The notes under the pieces: generated by a model
Databases searched by the model: none
Seen by the model: only the letters and a program-made list of their open reading frames with translations
What the model was told of the DNA's origin: nothing
NCBI RefSeq assembly: GCF_001437205.1
Contig: NZ_JQAZ01000008.1
Location: 1-64,000, forward strand
Length of the DNA stretch: 64,000 nucleotides
Source of the DNA: Lactobacillus selangorensis
GTDB taxonomy: Bacteria > Bacillota > Bacilli > Lactobacillales > Lactobacillaceae
Direction of reading: 5' to 3'
Made by a program: the position numbers and the translations under genes
Shown: positions 36,295-45,858 of the stretch, piece by piece
How the letters are laid out: each line of letters begins with the position of its first letter
Position numbering within the stretch: position 1 is the first letter of the stretch

Positions 36295-37287
36295 ATGAAC
36301 ACAGACATTGTGAATCTATTACGAAAAAACAATCAGCCTAAAGATTGGAACACCCTTGGACCTGAGATGCACCCTCAAATGGTGGATCATGTCGGTAAAA
36401 GCCCCGTTTTTGAATTTTCAAATACGTTAACCGATTCTTTGGAAGTAACGACGCAGTTGATTGCGATCTCAGTTCAGCCGATCGAATCCTTCATTCCGTT
36501 TCATGTACATAATTATGTGGAAATGATGATTCCGATCGCCGGTAATTGTGTCGTGACCACCAAAAATGAATCATTTCATTTAAAACAAGATGATTTTATC
36601 GTGATGGGGAATCGGACCATTCATCGAGTTGAACCAATCAAGAAGGGGACTATTGTCGTCAATCTGGCGCTGAAAGATGCCGCTTTTTCACTAAATGACC
36701 TTGATTTCATGCGTTATTACGGCAGTACAACCAATATTTCATCGATGCTGTTTTCACTGCTGGCCAGCAATAACGACGGTGGCAGTTATAGTTTGTTCAA
36801 AACGCATCATGATCAAAAGATAATTACTACTTTGGATGATGTCATCGAAGAGTATTACCATCCGGATATTCAGACCGATCAGATTATCCGGTTTGAAATT
36901 TTGACCTTGTTTGCACGTTTAGTTCGGATTGCTTCTAAAACCAAGATGCCGGCGAAAGCAATCAAAACGGCACCGAGCAATTTGTTATCATTGCTGCTGT
37001 ACATCGAAAAAAATTATTCATACATTACTTTGGAAGCGATGGCGGCTCATTTTGGGTTTAATCCCAATTATCTGTCATCATATTTAAAACGCCAGACAGG
37101 GTTGACCTTTATTAAGCTCGTTCATTTGCAGCGGATCAACGTTGCGGCTGAATATTTGACGAATACCAACATTTCGATTGAAGAAATTGCCGCCAAGATC
37201 GGCTATGAAAATCCATCGTATTTTTATAAAGTCTTTCGGGACAATTTCGGTTGTTCGCCGAATGAATATCGAAAACGAAATCAGTAA
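36295..37287 (+). CDS. AraC-family regulator, divergent from GH3-GH78
   Basis: A 330-residue regulator with a cupin sensor (FIPFHVHNYVEMMIPIAG, then LKQDDFIVMGNRTIH) and two C-terminal HTH motifs (TLEAMAAHFGFNPNYLSSYLK and SIEEIAAKIGYENPSYFYKVFR). ATG 36295 has GGGAGG seven bases upstream; the in-frame ATG at 36280 lies before that signal. Its likely target is the divergent GH3-GH78 operon. The convergent GH2 gene shares its terminator. Confidence 0.85.
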   Translation: MNTDIVNLLRKNNQPKDWNTLGPEMHPQMVDHVGKSPVFEFSNTLTDSLEVTTQLIAISVQPIESFIPFHVHNYVEMMIPIAGNCVVTTKNESFHLKQDDFIVMGNRTIHRVEPIKKGTIVVNLALKDAAFSLNDLDFMRYYGSTTNISSMLFSLLASNNDGGSYSLFKTHHDQKIITTLDDVIEEYYHPDIQTDQIIRFEILTLFARLVRIASKTKMPAKAIKTAPSNLLSLLLYIEKNYSYITLEAMAAHFGFNPNYLSSYLKRQTGLTFIKLVHLQRINVAAEYLTNTNISIEEIAAKIGYENPSYFYKVFRDNFGCSPNEYRKRNQ

Positions 37288-37293
37288 AGAAAA

Positions 37294-37330
37294 GAGAAAT
37301 GACTTTTAACGGCCATTTCTCTTTTTTTAT
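37294..37330. terminator. Bidirectional terminator between AraC and GH2
   Basis: AAAGAGAAATG pairs with CATTTCTCTTT, with A- and T-runs at the two sides. Confidence 0.85.
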
Positions 37331-39702
37331 TTGCTTAATGTGGCCATTAATGTTGTTTCTTTTGGTGCAATGATGAGTGCTTTGCCATTGAAGAGCTGGA
37401 GTTCATCGGCATGATGGACACTGATATCAGCTGGATTGCCGTTGCCCCACCCTAAGATGGCGCCATCAGCATGGAGCGTGACGAATTGATCGCTAGTTGG
37501 AACGGGCACATCATTTTGATCAACCGCTTGTAAGGCGTACAGGGTGTCTTGCTGGCCGTGATAACGGACAGAAACAACGACTTTTACAGCTGAATCAGCG
37601 GTTTGTTCAATCGTTTCAGCAACGACTTGATCATGTTCAAGTGCCACGGCACGTAATTCGCCAGGCTGGTAGGTCACTTGCCAATTCATCTGGCAGTCTT
37701 TGACCTGCTGCTGGCCTTGTGAAACACCATTGATAAATAATTCGACTGTTGGTGCATTTGAGAAGATACGGACGGCGACGGTACCATCAGCAGCAATTTC
37801 AAGTCCCTCACGGTTCCAGTGCGGCATGACATGGATCATCGGTTTATCCGTCCAATGTGCTTGGAAATAATAGTAGTAATCTTTAGGAAAACCGCAGAGG
37901 TCGAGAATACCGAATTGTGAGCTGATTCCGGGCCAGCCGAATGGGGAAGGTTCGCCATTGTAATCAAAGGCGGTCCATAAGAAGACGCCGCCGAATTCAG
38001 GATGCTGCTGGGCAAACTGAATCACTTTTTCAGGCCGAGCTGTACCACCAACACCTGGTTCACCAGGTTTGCGTTTACCAGGCATGACCATTGAATAGTC
38101 GGAACCAAAGCTGTTGGCTTGGCATTGCTCAGCGTTGTCACGATAGATGCCACGTGTTTGGAAATACGAGCCGCTTTCAGTACTCATAATGGGTTGCTGT
38201 GGAAAATTGGCATGAATCTTCAGTGCCCCGTCGCCCATTACATCGGCTTCTGGATAATTGACGCCCAGAATATCGACATTCTCCAAATAATTTTCATCGA
38301 TTTTACCTTCGGGATTCAATAATTCAGCGGAAACGGTCAGATGCTCATGGTCATATTGTTTGATGAGCCGTGCCAGCCGTTTTAAAATCCGGCCGCCTAG
38401 TTCGGTGCTGCCGATCAATTCCTCGTTGCCTAGGGACCAGAAAGCAATTGAAGAGTGCATCCGTTGGCGTCTTACCATCTTTTTGAGGTCGGCCAGCCGC
38501 CATGGCGTACTTTCCAGAATACGATTTTCGTCGATCACTAAAATACCGTATTGATCGCAGGCATTCAGCAATTCTGGTGCCGCAAAATGATGCGAACTTC
38601 GGAGGGCATTGACGCCCATTTCCTTTAACAGTTTAACTTTGTAATTAATGATATCTTGATCTAAAGCGACACCTACACCGGCAAAGTCTTGATGTTCACA
38701 GACACCTTTTAAGACGTATGGCTTGCCATTCAAGAAGAAGCCGGCGGTTGTATAAGCAAAGGTATGGATTCCAAAGTGCTTGGTAACTTGATCGTCACCA
38801 GCAATAAAAGTTGCTTGAATATTGTGGGGATTTTCTGGTGTCCAGGGAGTGACGTCGGTTTGATGACTGGTCGTTTTAAAATGAGCTGTCTCACCAGGCT
38901 GGATCGACTGGGATTCAAATGTAATCGTTTGATTGTTAAATTGGACTTTGGGGGTGCTTGAAACAGGTTGTGAACGCTCATTCGTCACGCTGAGCTCAAT
39001 TCCAAGGTCGGCATTTTGGCCGTTTAACGTTTGTGTATAAATATAGGCGTCATCGGCATTTAAATGGACAGCTGGCAATTTTTCCAGCCAGACCTTTCGA
39101 TAAAGACCAGCGCCTTCATACCACCATCCTTCAGCGCCAGCTGTGGTGTCGACACGGACAAGGAGGATGTTGGGGCCTTCAGCGTCATAATTGGCCATTT
39201 CGGTAATGTCAAAATCAAAAGCGGTATAGCCGCTATTATTGTGGCCGAGATAAGTACCGTTCAGCCATACATCAGATAAACCCATTACGCCATCAAAATG
39301 AAGCGTGATACGTTCTGTATCTGGATCAGAAGTCAGCTCAAAAGCGAGTCGATAGTATGCAGTCCCATTTTCCTTTGAGCCGCTCATCAATAAGGCCGGA
39401 TTTTGAACATAAGGGAGATCTTTTTTCCAATCATGTGGAATCGAGACAGGTTCCCAATCACCGTCCAGCTGAGTACTTAAATCGGTGCCGGCTAGATTTT
39501 GCAATCCTTGCTGAACATCGCCTTGTGCAATTAATTTAAGAAAATATTCGCCGCTGGTACTGACCGGCAGCCGTTTGCCTTCATTAGGTAGTGCAGAGGT
39601 CATGCCGCCTAATGAATGGGCTTTACGGACTAATTTATTAGGGGTCGGCAAGTTGCCGTAATGAAACTGCCAGCCGTTTGCGAGATTCTTGGTTTGTCGC
39701 AT
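37327..39702 (-). CDS. GH2 glycoside hydrolase (beta-galactosidase-like)
   Basis: A 791-residue family 2 enzyme: sugar-binding jelly roll (LHFDGVMGLSDVWLNGTYLG), immunoglobulin-like domain, TIM barrel, and additional C-terminal beta domains with a DUF4982-like organisation (WDRE-type WNREG, then VELFINGVSQG). Glu427 in WSLGNEE is the acid/base and Glu509 in STESGSY the nucleophile. No signal peptide. The first ATG (39702) lies eight bases after AAGGAG and is chosen over the GTG at 39711. Family 2 spans beta-galactosidase, glucuronidase and mannosidase; the exact substrate cannot be read. It is divergent from an AraC gene. Confidence 0.85.
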   Translation of the reverse strand: MRQTKNLANGWQFHYGNLPTPNKLVRKAHSLGGMTSALPNEGKRLPVSTSGEYFLKLIAQGDVQQGLQNLAGTDLSTQLDGDWEPVSIPHDWKKDLPYVQNPALLMSGSKENGTAYYRLAFELTSDPDTERITLHFDGVMGLSDVWLNGTYLGHNNSGYTAFDFDITEMANYDAEGPNILLVRVDTTAGAEGWWYEGAGLYRKVWLEKLPAVHLNADDAYIYTQTLNGQNADLGIELSVTNERSQPVSSTPKVQFNNQTITFESQSIQPGETAHFKTTSHQTDVTPWTPENPHNIQATFIAGDDQVTKHFGIHTFAYTTAGFFLNGKPYVLKGVCEHQDFAGVGVALDQDIINYKVKLLKEMGVNALRSSHHFAAPELLNACDQYGILVIDENRILESTPWRLADLKKMVRRQRMHSSIAFWSLGNEELIGSTELGGRILKRLARLIKQYDHEHLTVSAELLNPEGKIDENYLENVDILGVNYPEADVMGDGALKIHANFPQQPIMSTESGSYFQTRGIYRDNAEQCQANSFGSDYSMVMPGKRKPGEPGVGGTARPEKVIQFAQQHPEFGGVFLWTAFDYNGEPSPFGWPGISSQFGILDLCGFPKDYYYYFQAHWTDKPMIHVMPHWNREGLEIAADGTVAVRIFSNAPTVELFINGVSQGQQQVKDCQMNWQVTYQPGELRAVALEHDQVVAETIEQTADSAVKVVVSVRYHGQQDTLYALQAVDQNDVPVPTSDQFVTLHADGAILGWGNGNPADISVHHADELQLFNGKALIIAPKETTLMATLSK

Positions 39703-39789
39703 TGTTTTCACTCCTTGATCAATTTCGGTGGTACACTTATTAAAATACTGGAAATTTAAACGAGATATTAGTCGTTATAGCAACTAATT

Positions 39790-39803
39790 TGTAATCGTTT
39801 ACA
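39790..39803. promoter_or_regulatory. cre-like site between GH2 and AraC
   Basis: TGTAATCGTTTACA matches the cre consensus at 13 of 14 positions and is nearly palindromic. Confidence 0.65.
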
Positions 39804-39833
39804 CAAAAAGCCGACTTTTTGGAGGTATGTGGC

Positions 39834-40817
39834 ATGAAAGATCAGCGGATGCAGCGTATGGAAAGCAATTTAAGCGGCGGGGTCCCCGTTCTTTCGATTG
39901 AAGGACCGCTGGCGTTGTTTTATAAACGGCGTGATGGCGAGCGGCTGCTGTATACAAAAATTCAAGACGGTCAGATCACGACTTTTGAAGGCAAGGACTA
40001 TGCGCCGGAACACCGACATGATTTTTTTGAATTGATGCTGGTTCTAGAAGGAAGCATTATCAATCACGTTGGAAACCGCACGATTCGTTATCAGCATGGT
40101 GAAGGTTGTTTGATGAACCGTCAGGTGAAACATCGCGAAGAAATCCAAGATCATTCGCAGATTGTTTTTGTTGACTTTACGGCTGATTTTTTCAATTCGC
40201 TTTTGCAGCATGACGCGACCGAAAAACTCACTGGTGATGTTTTTCAGTTTTTAAAAAGCAGTTTGAATCAACAGGAAAATTGGCAGCATCGTTATTTGGA
40301 ATTTTCACGGAGCTTGCCAATCGAAAATAAAACACTCCAGGTGATTTTGGATTCGCTGCAGCTGGAATGCAGCACTGCCAAGGTCGGCGCACGCTTTTTC
40401 CAGTCTGGGCTAGTGCTGCGTTTGCTGGCCACGTTGCAGAATCCAAATGCTTTTTCTGTAAATTGGGTCGCAATGAATTTGAGCAAAGATGATTATTTAG
40501 TCAATCAAGTCCGCCGGTTAATCGAAGTTCATTTCGGTGTTGTCACACGGGATGAGATTGCCCAAGAAGTTCATTATAATGCTGAATATTTGAACCGCTT
40601 GTTTAAACAGAAAGAACAGAAGACCTTATTGGAATATGCACGGGTCGTGCGCATCAAAAAAGCTCAGCAGCTGCTGAGTTTGACAGATCTGAGTGTTGGT
40701 GAGATCGCTGACCGGTTAAAATTTGCTTCAGCAGAGTATTTTTATCGCTATTTTCGCCACGCAACTGGAGTTTCACCGAGCCGTTATCGAAAGAAACACC
40801 AGAATTATGCCGATTAA
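39834..40817 (+). CDS. AraC-family regulator, between GH2 and GH43
   Basis: A 327-residue regulator. The cupin sensor (YAPEHRHDFFELMLVLEGS, then HGEGCLMNRQVKH) precedes two C-terminal HTH motifs (TRDEIAQEVHYNAEYLNRLFK and SVGEIADRLKFASAEYFYRYFR). ATG 39834 has GGAGG eight bases upstream; a longer frame from TTG 39819 has no signal. It lies divergent from GH2 and just before GH43, so it may control either or both. Confidence 0.85.
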   Translation: MKDQRMQRMESNLSGGVPVLSIEGPLALFYKRRDGERLLYTKIQDGQITTFEGKDYAPEHRHDFFELMLVLEGSIINHVGNRTIRYQHGEGCLMNRQVKHREEIQDHSQIVFVDFTADFFNSLLQHDATEKLTGDVFQFLKSSLNQQENWQHRYLEFSRSLPIENKTLQVILDSLQLECSTAKVGARFFQSGLVLRLLATLQNPNAFSVNWVAMNLSKDDYLVNQVRRLIEVHFGVVTRDEIAQEVHYNAEYLNRLFKQKEQKTLLEYARVVRIKKAQQLLSLTDLSVGEIADRLKFASAEYFYRYFRHATGVSPSRYRKKHQNYAD

Positions 40818-40822
40818 AACGT

Positions 40823-40864
40823 GTCCCTGAGTTGGATAAAATCCGATTCAGGGGCTTTTTTTGT
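40823..40864 (+). terminator. Terminator of the AraC gene
   Basis: CCCTGA-TTGGAT pairs with ATCCGATTCAGGG, followed by CTTTTTTT. Confidence 0.85.
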
Positions 40865-40931
40865 CGAGATTATTTATTTTAAAAGTTGGAATATGTACAA
40901 AATGAAGAGTCGCAATCTTGGTTTTCGGCAT

Positions 40932-40945
40932 AGTAATCGTTTTCA
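40932..40945. promoter_or_regulatory. cre-like site upstream of GH43
   Basis: AGTAATCGTTTTCA matches the cre consensus at 12 of 14 positions. Confidence 0.5.
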
Positions 40946-41004
40946 TTGAACCGTAGAATTGCGTTAAACAGTTTGAAAAACAAATTTACGCAAGGAGAAT
41001 GACT

Positions 41005-42564
41005 ATGGTTACTTCATATCGAAACCCTATTTTACGGGGAATGTATCCCGATCCTAGCATCTGCCGTGTCGGCAATACTTATTATTTAGTCAATAGCACT
41101 TTTGAATATTATCCAGGCATTGCACTCAGTAAAAGCACCGATTTATTGAATTGGCAGCAGCTGCCTGGGGTCGTCACTCAGACGAAACAGGCTGATTTAT
41201 CCCATGCCAAGTCGAATGAAGGTATTTTTGCCGTTTGCATCCGGTATTTTGAAGGTGCCTTTTACGTTATTACGACTAATTTTGCTGAATTCAAAACGTT
41301 TATTATTCGCGGCGTTCTCAATAACCACGATGAAATCGTCTGGGATGCCGATCGGGTTGAAATCAATGTGAATGGGATTGATCCGGATCTTTATTTTGAA
41401 GATGGCCGGACTTATGTCGAATTCACAGGCTATATTGATGACAAAGGAACCAAAGCCATTCAACAAGTCGAAATCGATTTGCATACTGGCGAGATTCTCG
41501 CTGGCCCTAAGGTGCTCAGTTTTGGTTCTGGCGGCCGTGATGTTGAAGGACCACACATTCTTAAAAAAGACCACACCTACTATTTATTGACTGCAGAAGG
41601 CGGTACTGGCGTCGGCCATATGATTACTATTTTTAAATCAGACCATTTATGGGGGCCTTACGAAAATAAGGATGGCGTCAATCCCATTTTTACCAATCGT
41701 GATCGCGCCGAACAACCGTTGCAGAATATTGGACATGGCGATTTGTTTCAAGATGCCGCTCACAATTGGTGGTTGGTCTGCTTAGGCACACAGCCAGCCG
41801 CCGTTGGGATGACGCAAATTACGAATCTCGGCCGTGAAACACTTTTGTATCCTGTCAATTGGAATCACACTTGGCCGGTCATCAATCATGGTGTCCCGAC
41901 TGAAGTTGTTTCGCTGGCTGATTTTAAACAGCATCAACAGAGCCTGCTTAATGAACAACGGTCAACCGATTTTGAAGATCATTTTGAAACAGCAAAATTA
42001 CGGCCTGAATGGCTTAGTTTGCGTAATGGGCTAAAGGACAACTTAAAGCTGACGCACCAGATGCTGTTGCTGCATGGCGGCGAAACAACACTTGCCCAGC
42101 AAGGAACGCCAGCCTTTTTAGGATTGCGTCAAGCGTCTCACGACGAAATTCTGACTGTTTCACTGGCGACGGAAGCAACTGATTTGAAGCAGGGGCGTTT
42201 GGGAATTGCCAGTCTGATTAACAATGATCATTTTGCTGCTTTGCTGATTGAAGCCGATCAGGAGCACTTCAATGTGATTCGACAGCAGCAGGTTGCCGAT
42301 CTTGAAATCAATGAAGTGATCGGGACACTTTCCGAACTGCCAGAACAGTTTTGTCTGATCAACCATGCCGCTACCAAAACTTTCAGAGTAGTTGCCAAAA
42401 ACAAGACGGTTGAATTTACGACTGCGGCACTGAACTTCTCGAATGAGGCCATTGCCGCCTTGAATACCGGCGACATAGAAGGGCTTTATGCGTTAGGCAA
42501 TGCTACATTAGCCGTTGCTGCCGTTAGTCGCGTTAAAACAGGTCCGATTTCTCAAAAAGAATGA
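41005..42564 (+). CDS. GH43 beta-xylosidase / alpha-L-arabinofuranosidase
   Basis: A 519-residue family 43 enzyme without signal peptide. The five-bladed propeller shows the three catalytic acids: Asp16 in MYPDPSI (base), Asp126 in GIDPDL (pKa modulator) and Glu181 in DVEGPHI (acid). A C-terminal beta-sandwich (about 320-519) with the FEDHFETAKLRPEW start is typical of the xylosidase-like subgroup. ATG 41005 has AAGGAG seven bases upstream; ATG 40999 is less well spaced. It heads a module with an MFS transporter and an esterase, consistent with acetylated xylo- or arabino-oligosaccharides. Confidence 0.88.
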   Translation: MVTSYRNPILRGMYPDPSICRVGNTYYLVNSTFEYYPGIALSKSTDLLNWQQLPGVVTQTKQADLSHAKSNEGIFAVCIRYFEGAFYVITTNFAEFKTFIIRGVLNNHDEIVWDADRVEINVNGIDPDLYFEDGRTYVEFTGYIDDKGTKAIQQVEIDLHTGEILAGPKVLSFGSGGRDVEGPHILKKDHTYYLLTAEGGTGVGHMITIFKSDHLWGPYENKDGVNPIFTNRDRAEQPLQNIGHGDLFQDAAHNWWLVCLGTQPAAVGMTQITNLGRETLLYPVNWNHTWPVINHGVPTEVVSLADFKQHQQSLLNEQRSTDFEDHFETAKLRPEWLSLRNGLKDNLKLTHQMLLLHGGETTLAQQGTPAFLGLRQASHDEILTVSLATEATDLKQGRLGIASLINNDHFAALLIEADQEHFNVIRQQQVADLEINEVIGTLSELPEQFCLINHAATKTFRVVAKNKTVEFTTAALNFSNEAIAALNTGDIEGLYALGNATLAVAAVSRVKTGPISQKE

Positions 42565-42582
42565 TTTTCGCAATAAAAATAC

Positions 42583-42630
42583 GGCCGCTTCGCACCAAAG
42601 TGAGTAATCACTGCTGGTGTGAAGGCTTTC
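42583..42630 (+). terminator. Hairpin after GH43 (possible terminator)
   Basis: CTTCGCACCA pairs with TGGTGTGAAG (one mismatch), with an inner GTGA/TCAC stem. Only CTTTC follows, so termination would be weak. Confidence 0.5.
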
Positions 42631-42731
42631 AATCGATACCAATTATTCAGATATCTTTGAAATGAACATACCTAAACTGCATTTTCTGTATGGTGGCAAA
42701 TGAAAGCGCCGCCTATACTCAGTCTATAAAT

Positions 42732-42745
42732 TGCAAACGCATACA
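42732..42745. promoter_or_regulatory. cre-like site upstream of the frameshifted MFS
   Basis: TGCAAACGCATACA matches the cre consensus at 12 of 14 positions. Confidence 0.45.
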
Positions 42746-42777
42746 AATACACAATATTGAAAAAGGAGTTTTTTCTG

Positions 42778-43984
42778 ATGACAAAAAAGAATTTAAGATT
42801 AGCCGTTGGGATTTTAAGTATGAACCTACTTTTAATGGGTGCTTCGGCTGTCGGAGCGGCCATTGCTGCTATTGCAAAATCATTTCCAACTGAACCAATT
42901 TCAAAGGTGCAGATGTTAAGCACAGTTCCACAGTTGGGACAGATCATCGCAACCTTCCTCTTTGCTTGGCTAACATATCATTTGACTCGTAAAAACGTCG
43001 GAATGTTAGCTGTTGCAGTCGTCGCTGTCAGCGGTTTGCTGCCGGTCTTCTTCAACAGCAGCCTGAATCTGATTCTAGCCTGCATGATTGCCATGGGGTT
43101 CGGCTTAGGTTTGATTACTAACGTTGTGCCTGTTTTGCTGCAAGAGCATTTTGAAGGTGAACAACGTGCAACTGTGATGGGCTGGTCCGTTGGGTTCAAC
43201 AACATCGGGATGATGGCGATGACTGCTATCGGCGGTGTTTTGGGCGGCTCCAACTGGCACAACTTGTTCTGGATCTACATTATTGCTGTTATCATTTTAG
43301 TTGCTGTCTTCTTCATGGTTCCACAGGATATCAAAACACCACGTGTTGTTAAAACAGCCGATGATCAAGAAAAGAAAGTCGGCTTATGGTCCACACTGGC
43401 ACATCTCAACGGTCGCATTTATATTATTTTAGGGATTACTTTGATCATGTCCTTGATTATGACCATGTTTATGGCCAATGAATCAATTTTATTAGCATCA
43501 AAGGGTCAGGGTACTTCTTATACAGCCATTATCACGGCTATTTGGGAATATCGGCGGCATTTTAACCGCGTTCTCACTTAAATTTATTCGTAAATATACT
43601 AAGAAAAACACATTGGCATGGGGGTTCGTTGCGTTTGCCTTATCATTTGCCTTTATCCTCTTTACTAATAATCCAATCACACATGTCATTGGGAACATGT
43701 TCTCTGGTGTCGGAATCGTTCTGATTAACGCCACGATTCCATTTGATTTGTCCAACTTGGCCAATAAGACACAATTTCCACTGGTCATTGCGATGAACAC
43801 ACTTGTTTCTGGTATCGCCGGTTTCTTTGCACCCATGCTGATTGCCGCTGTTGGAATCGGCGCCGGTGCACAATCATTTATGGCCGGAATTGTTTTAAGC
43901 GGTGTCGTGGCAGTCTTAATGTTTGTGCTGCGGATCGGGAATCAATTAGAAAATAAAACGCAATCCAAAAGCGTAAAGGCTTAG
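42778..43984 (+). pseudogene. MFS transporter interrupted by a +1 frameshift
   Basis: The first part (from ATG 42778, AAAGGAG upstream) encodes MFS residues up to TAIITAI and then stops at 43581 in the wrong frame. Removing one T from the TTT at 43541-43543 restores GNIGGILTAFSLKFIRK and an open frame to the stop at 43982-43984. The intact MFS at 12685 has the matching stretch AIGTVGGLITGFSMKYIKR at the same place. The restored protein would be 401 residues with 12 membrane segments. It may be a recent mutation or a sequencing error; the rest is undamaged. It lies between GH43 and an esterase and would import their substrate. Confidence 0.85.
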
Positions 43985-43997
43985 TGGAGAAATTATC

Positions 43998-45068
43998 ATG
44001 ACTAAAAGCAAATTATTAGCTGCTGTTACAGTACCGAACACAGATTATTTAATGAAACCATTTTCTGCAGATGTCTTAGAAGGCCGGCTTTCGCCGCAGA
44101 CACGGGAGGTGATCGTCAGTGCAACACAACCGAATGGCATGAATGACATTTTCGATAAAGTCAATCATGCGGAAATCCCACCTGAAGAGTTACGGAAAAT
44201 GATGGGGAGTTCCGATGCCAGACACACGGACCGGCACCCATTAACAGTGGCAGACCAGACAATTGCCGGCGATCTCAAAGTGCAGACTTATGTGCAGACT
44301 GAATTGAAAAATCAGACTTTGCCAGTGATCCTCTTTATTCATGGGGGCGGCTTTACTGGCGGTAGTTTGGATAACATTGCAATGGCTTGCCATGTATTGG
44401 CCGATGATGGGGCCGTTAAAGTGATTGCATTTGATTATGGGCTAGCTCCCGAACATCCGTATCCGGAAGGATTATTAGCCTGTTATCGTGGTTTAGTCTA
44501 TTTACATCAGCATGCAGACGAATTCAAAATCGATCCGGAACAAATGACCATGTTTGGTGATTCAGCTGGCGGCAATCTAACTTACACAACGGCATTACTA
44601 GATTTAGCCATGGGCACTCATTATTTATCAGCCTGCGTTACTTTGTATCCAGTCACTTACCAGGGCAAGGACCCGAAACGGCGGCATTATTTCGATGATC
44701 CGGCTAACTTGAATTTAACCGATCCTGATAAGGATAAAATTGCACAATTCCTGACGACATTTAATGCCAATCAAACAATCGATAAATGGTACATCAAAGA
44801 TGCTGATCCTGAGAGTATGTATATCTCACCGTTAAATGCACCGGAATCATTACTGAAACAATTACCAAGAACTTTATTTATGGTTGGTGAATTTGACCCG
44901 TTGCGTCTGCAGGGCGAGGCTTTTTACAAGAAGGTTAAATTAGCCGGCGGCGATATCCGCTATATCCGTTATAACGGGATGACACATGCCTTTATGGACG
45001 AAGTCGGCAATTATCCACAAGCTGATGATGCATTAGGTGAAGTCGCTAAATTTGTGTTAAATAAGTAA
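43998..45068 (+). CDS. Alpha/beta-hydrolase esterase (HSL-like)
   Basis: A 356-residue serine hydrolase. HGGGFTGGS is the oxyanion-hole motif of the hormone-sensitive-lipase-like family; Ser189 in GDSAGG is the nucleophile; Asp in EFDPLR and His in THAF complete the triad. No signal peptide. It begins 13 bases after the MFS frame ends and shares its operon with GH43 and the MFS gene. Deacetylation or deferuloylation of imported oligosaccharides is a reasonable inference. Confidence 0.88.
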   Translation: MTKSKLLAAVTVPNTDYLMKPFSADVLEGRLSPQTREVIVSATQPNGMNDIFDKVNHAEIPPEELRKMMGSSDARHTDRHPLTVADQTIAGDLKVQTYVQTELKNQTLPVILFIHGGGFTGGSLDNIAMACHVLADDGAVKVIAFDYGLAPEHPYPEGLLACYRGLVYLHQHADEFKIDPEQMTMFGDSAGGNLTYTTALLDLAMGTHYLSACVTLYPVTYQGKDPKRRHYFDDPANLNLTDPDKDKIAQFLTTFNANQTIDKWYIKDADPESMYISPLNAPESLLKQLPRTLFMVGEFDPLRLQGEAFYKKVKLAGGDIRYIRYNGMTHAFMDEVGNYPQADDALGEVAKFVLNK

Positions 45069-45105
45069 AAAAGAGCTCGAATTTCAAATTCGAGCTCTTT
45101 TTTGT
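45067..45105. terminator. Terminator at the end of the glycoside island
   Basis: A perfect stem (AAGAGCTCGAATTT and complement) flanked by A- and T-runs. Confidence 0.92.
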
Positions 45106-45144
45106 GTACTCAGATCGAAACGCCGCTTCAATTCGGCTGCAGCG

Positions 45145-45729
45145 TTACTTCCGTAAAACCTTCCGCTTAATCGCTTCACGGCGCTTGAAGTGCTTATCGA
45201 CTTGCTGGGATAAGAAGCCACCATGGAAGGAGGTCGGCTCATAAGAAACGATGAAGGCGTTCGGCGTGATACTCTGGATGAGATTGATTAGGTCCTTATC
45301 AGCATTACGAGGTGCCAGAACACTCAAAATCATGCGAGGGCCGTCTTTGCCATAGCCCCAAGTTTCGGTGACCCCATAACCTTTGTCACGCAAGGCTTGC
45401 GGGAGTTTCTTGCCATGGTCATCTTCACCTTCGGGGGTAACGGGAACGGTCACGTTGAAGTTGGTATAACCAAGGGCCAGCTTCTCTTCGATGAGCATGC
45501 CTAAATAAATCCCAAAGGCAAACCCGAAGGAATAAGCCATCAAATTCACGATGTTGTCGAGGTTTTTCAAAACCATTGACAACCCGACCACATAAACGAT
45601 TTCCTCAAACACTGACAATAGGGGTGCCAGCAAGTGATGATGCTTGACGACCATCATTGTCCGCAGTGTATTGATCGCAATATAAGCAGCATTTAAAATA
45701 AAAATTGTCGCAACTAAGCTCCAGTTCAA
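45145..45729 (-). CDS. DUF2179 / UPF0316 family membrane protein
   Basis: A 194-residue protein with three N-terminal membrane segments (to about residue 85) and a C-terminal soluble DUF2179-type domain (GYGVTETWGYGKDGPRMILSVLAPR). Members have no established function. I chose the TTG at 45729, seven to eight bases after GGAGG; the upstream frame from 45783 passes through that signal. It is divergent from the two-component system. Confidence 0.85.
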   Translation of the reverse strand: MNWSLVATIFILNAAYIAINTLRTMMVVKHHHLLAPLLSVFEEIVYVVGLSMVLKNLDNIVNLMAYSFGFAFGIYLGMLIEEKLALGYTNFNVTVPVTPEGEDDHGKKLPQALRDKGYGVTETWGYGKDGPRMILSVLAPRNADKDLINLIQSITPNAFIVSYEPTSFHGGFLSQQVDKHFKRREAIKRKVLRK

Positions 45730-45849
45730 ATTGCACCCTCCATTCTTCCGATTATTATTCAACTTAAGCGTAGCACGAAACACGGCCCAACAGTCAAATA
45801 ACGCTTTTGAACAAAATCTTGGGAACTTTATAGTTTCTTTAGGGAATTC

Positions 45850-45858
45850 TGTTACAAT
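45850..45858 (+). promoter_or_regulatory. Extended -10 promoter of the two-component system
   Basis: TGTTACAAT (extended -10 TG and TACAAT). The -35 is poor. The start codon is about 107 bases downstream, giving a long leader. Confidence 0.45.

Noticed and set aside
37327-39702. Calling the GH2 gene lacZ
   Set aside because: The length and C-terminal domains differ from LacZ, and family 2 covers several activities; only the family can be supported.
43613-43984. Separate 123-aa membrane protein
   Set aside because: It is the 3' half of the frameshifted MFS transporter; the upstream frame joins it after removing one T, and the paralogue at 12685 is continuous.
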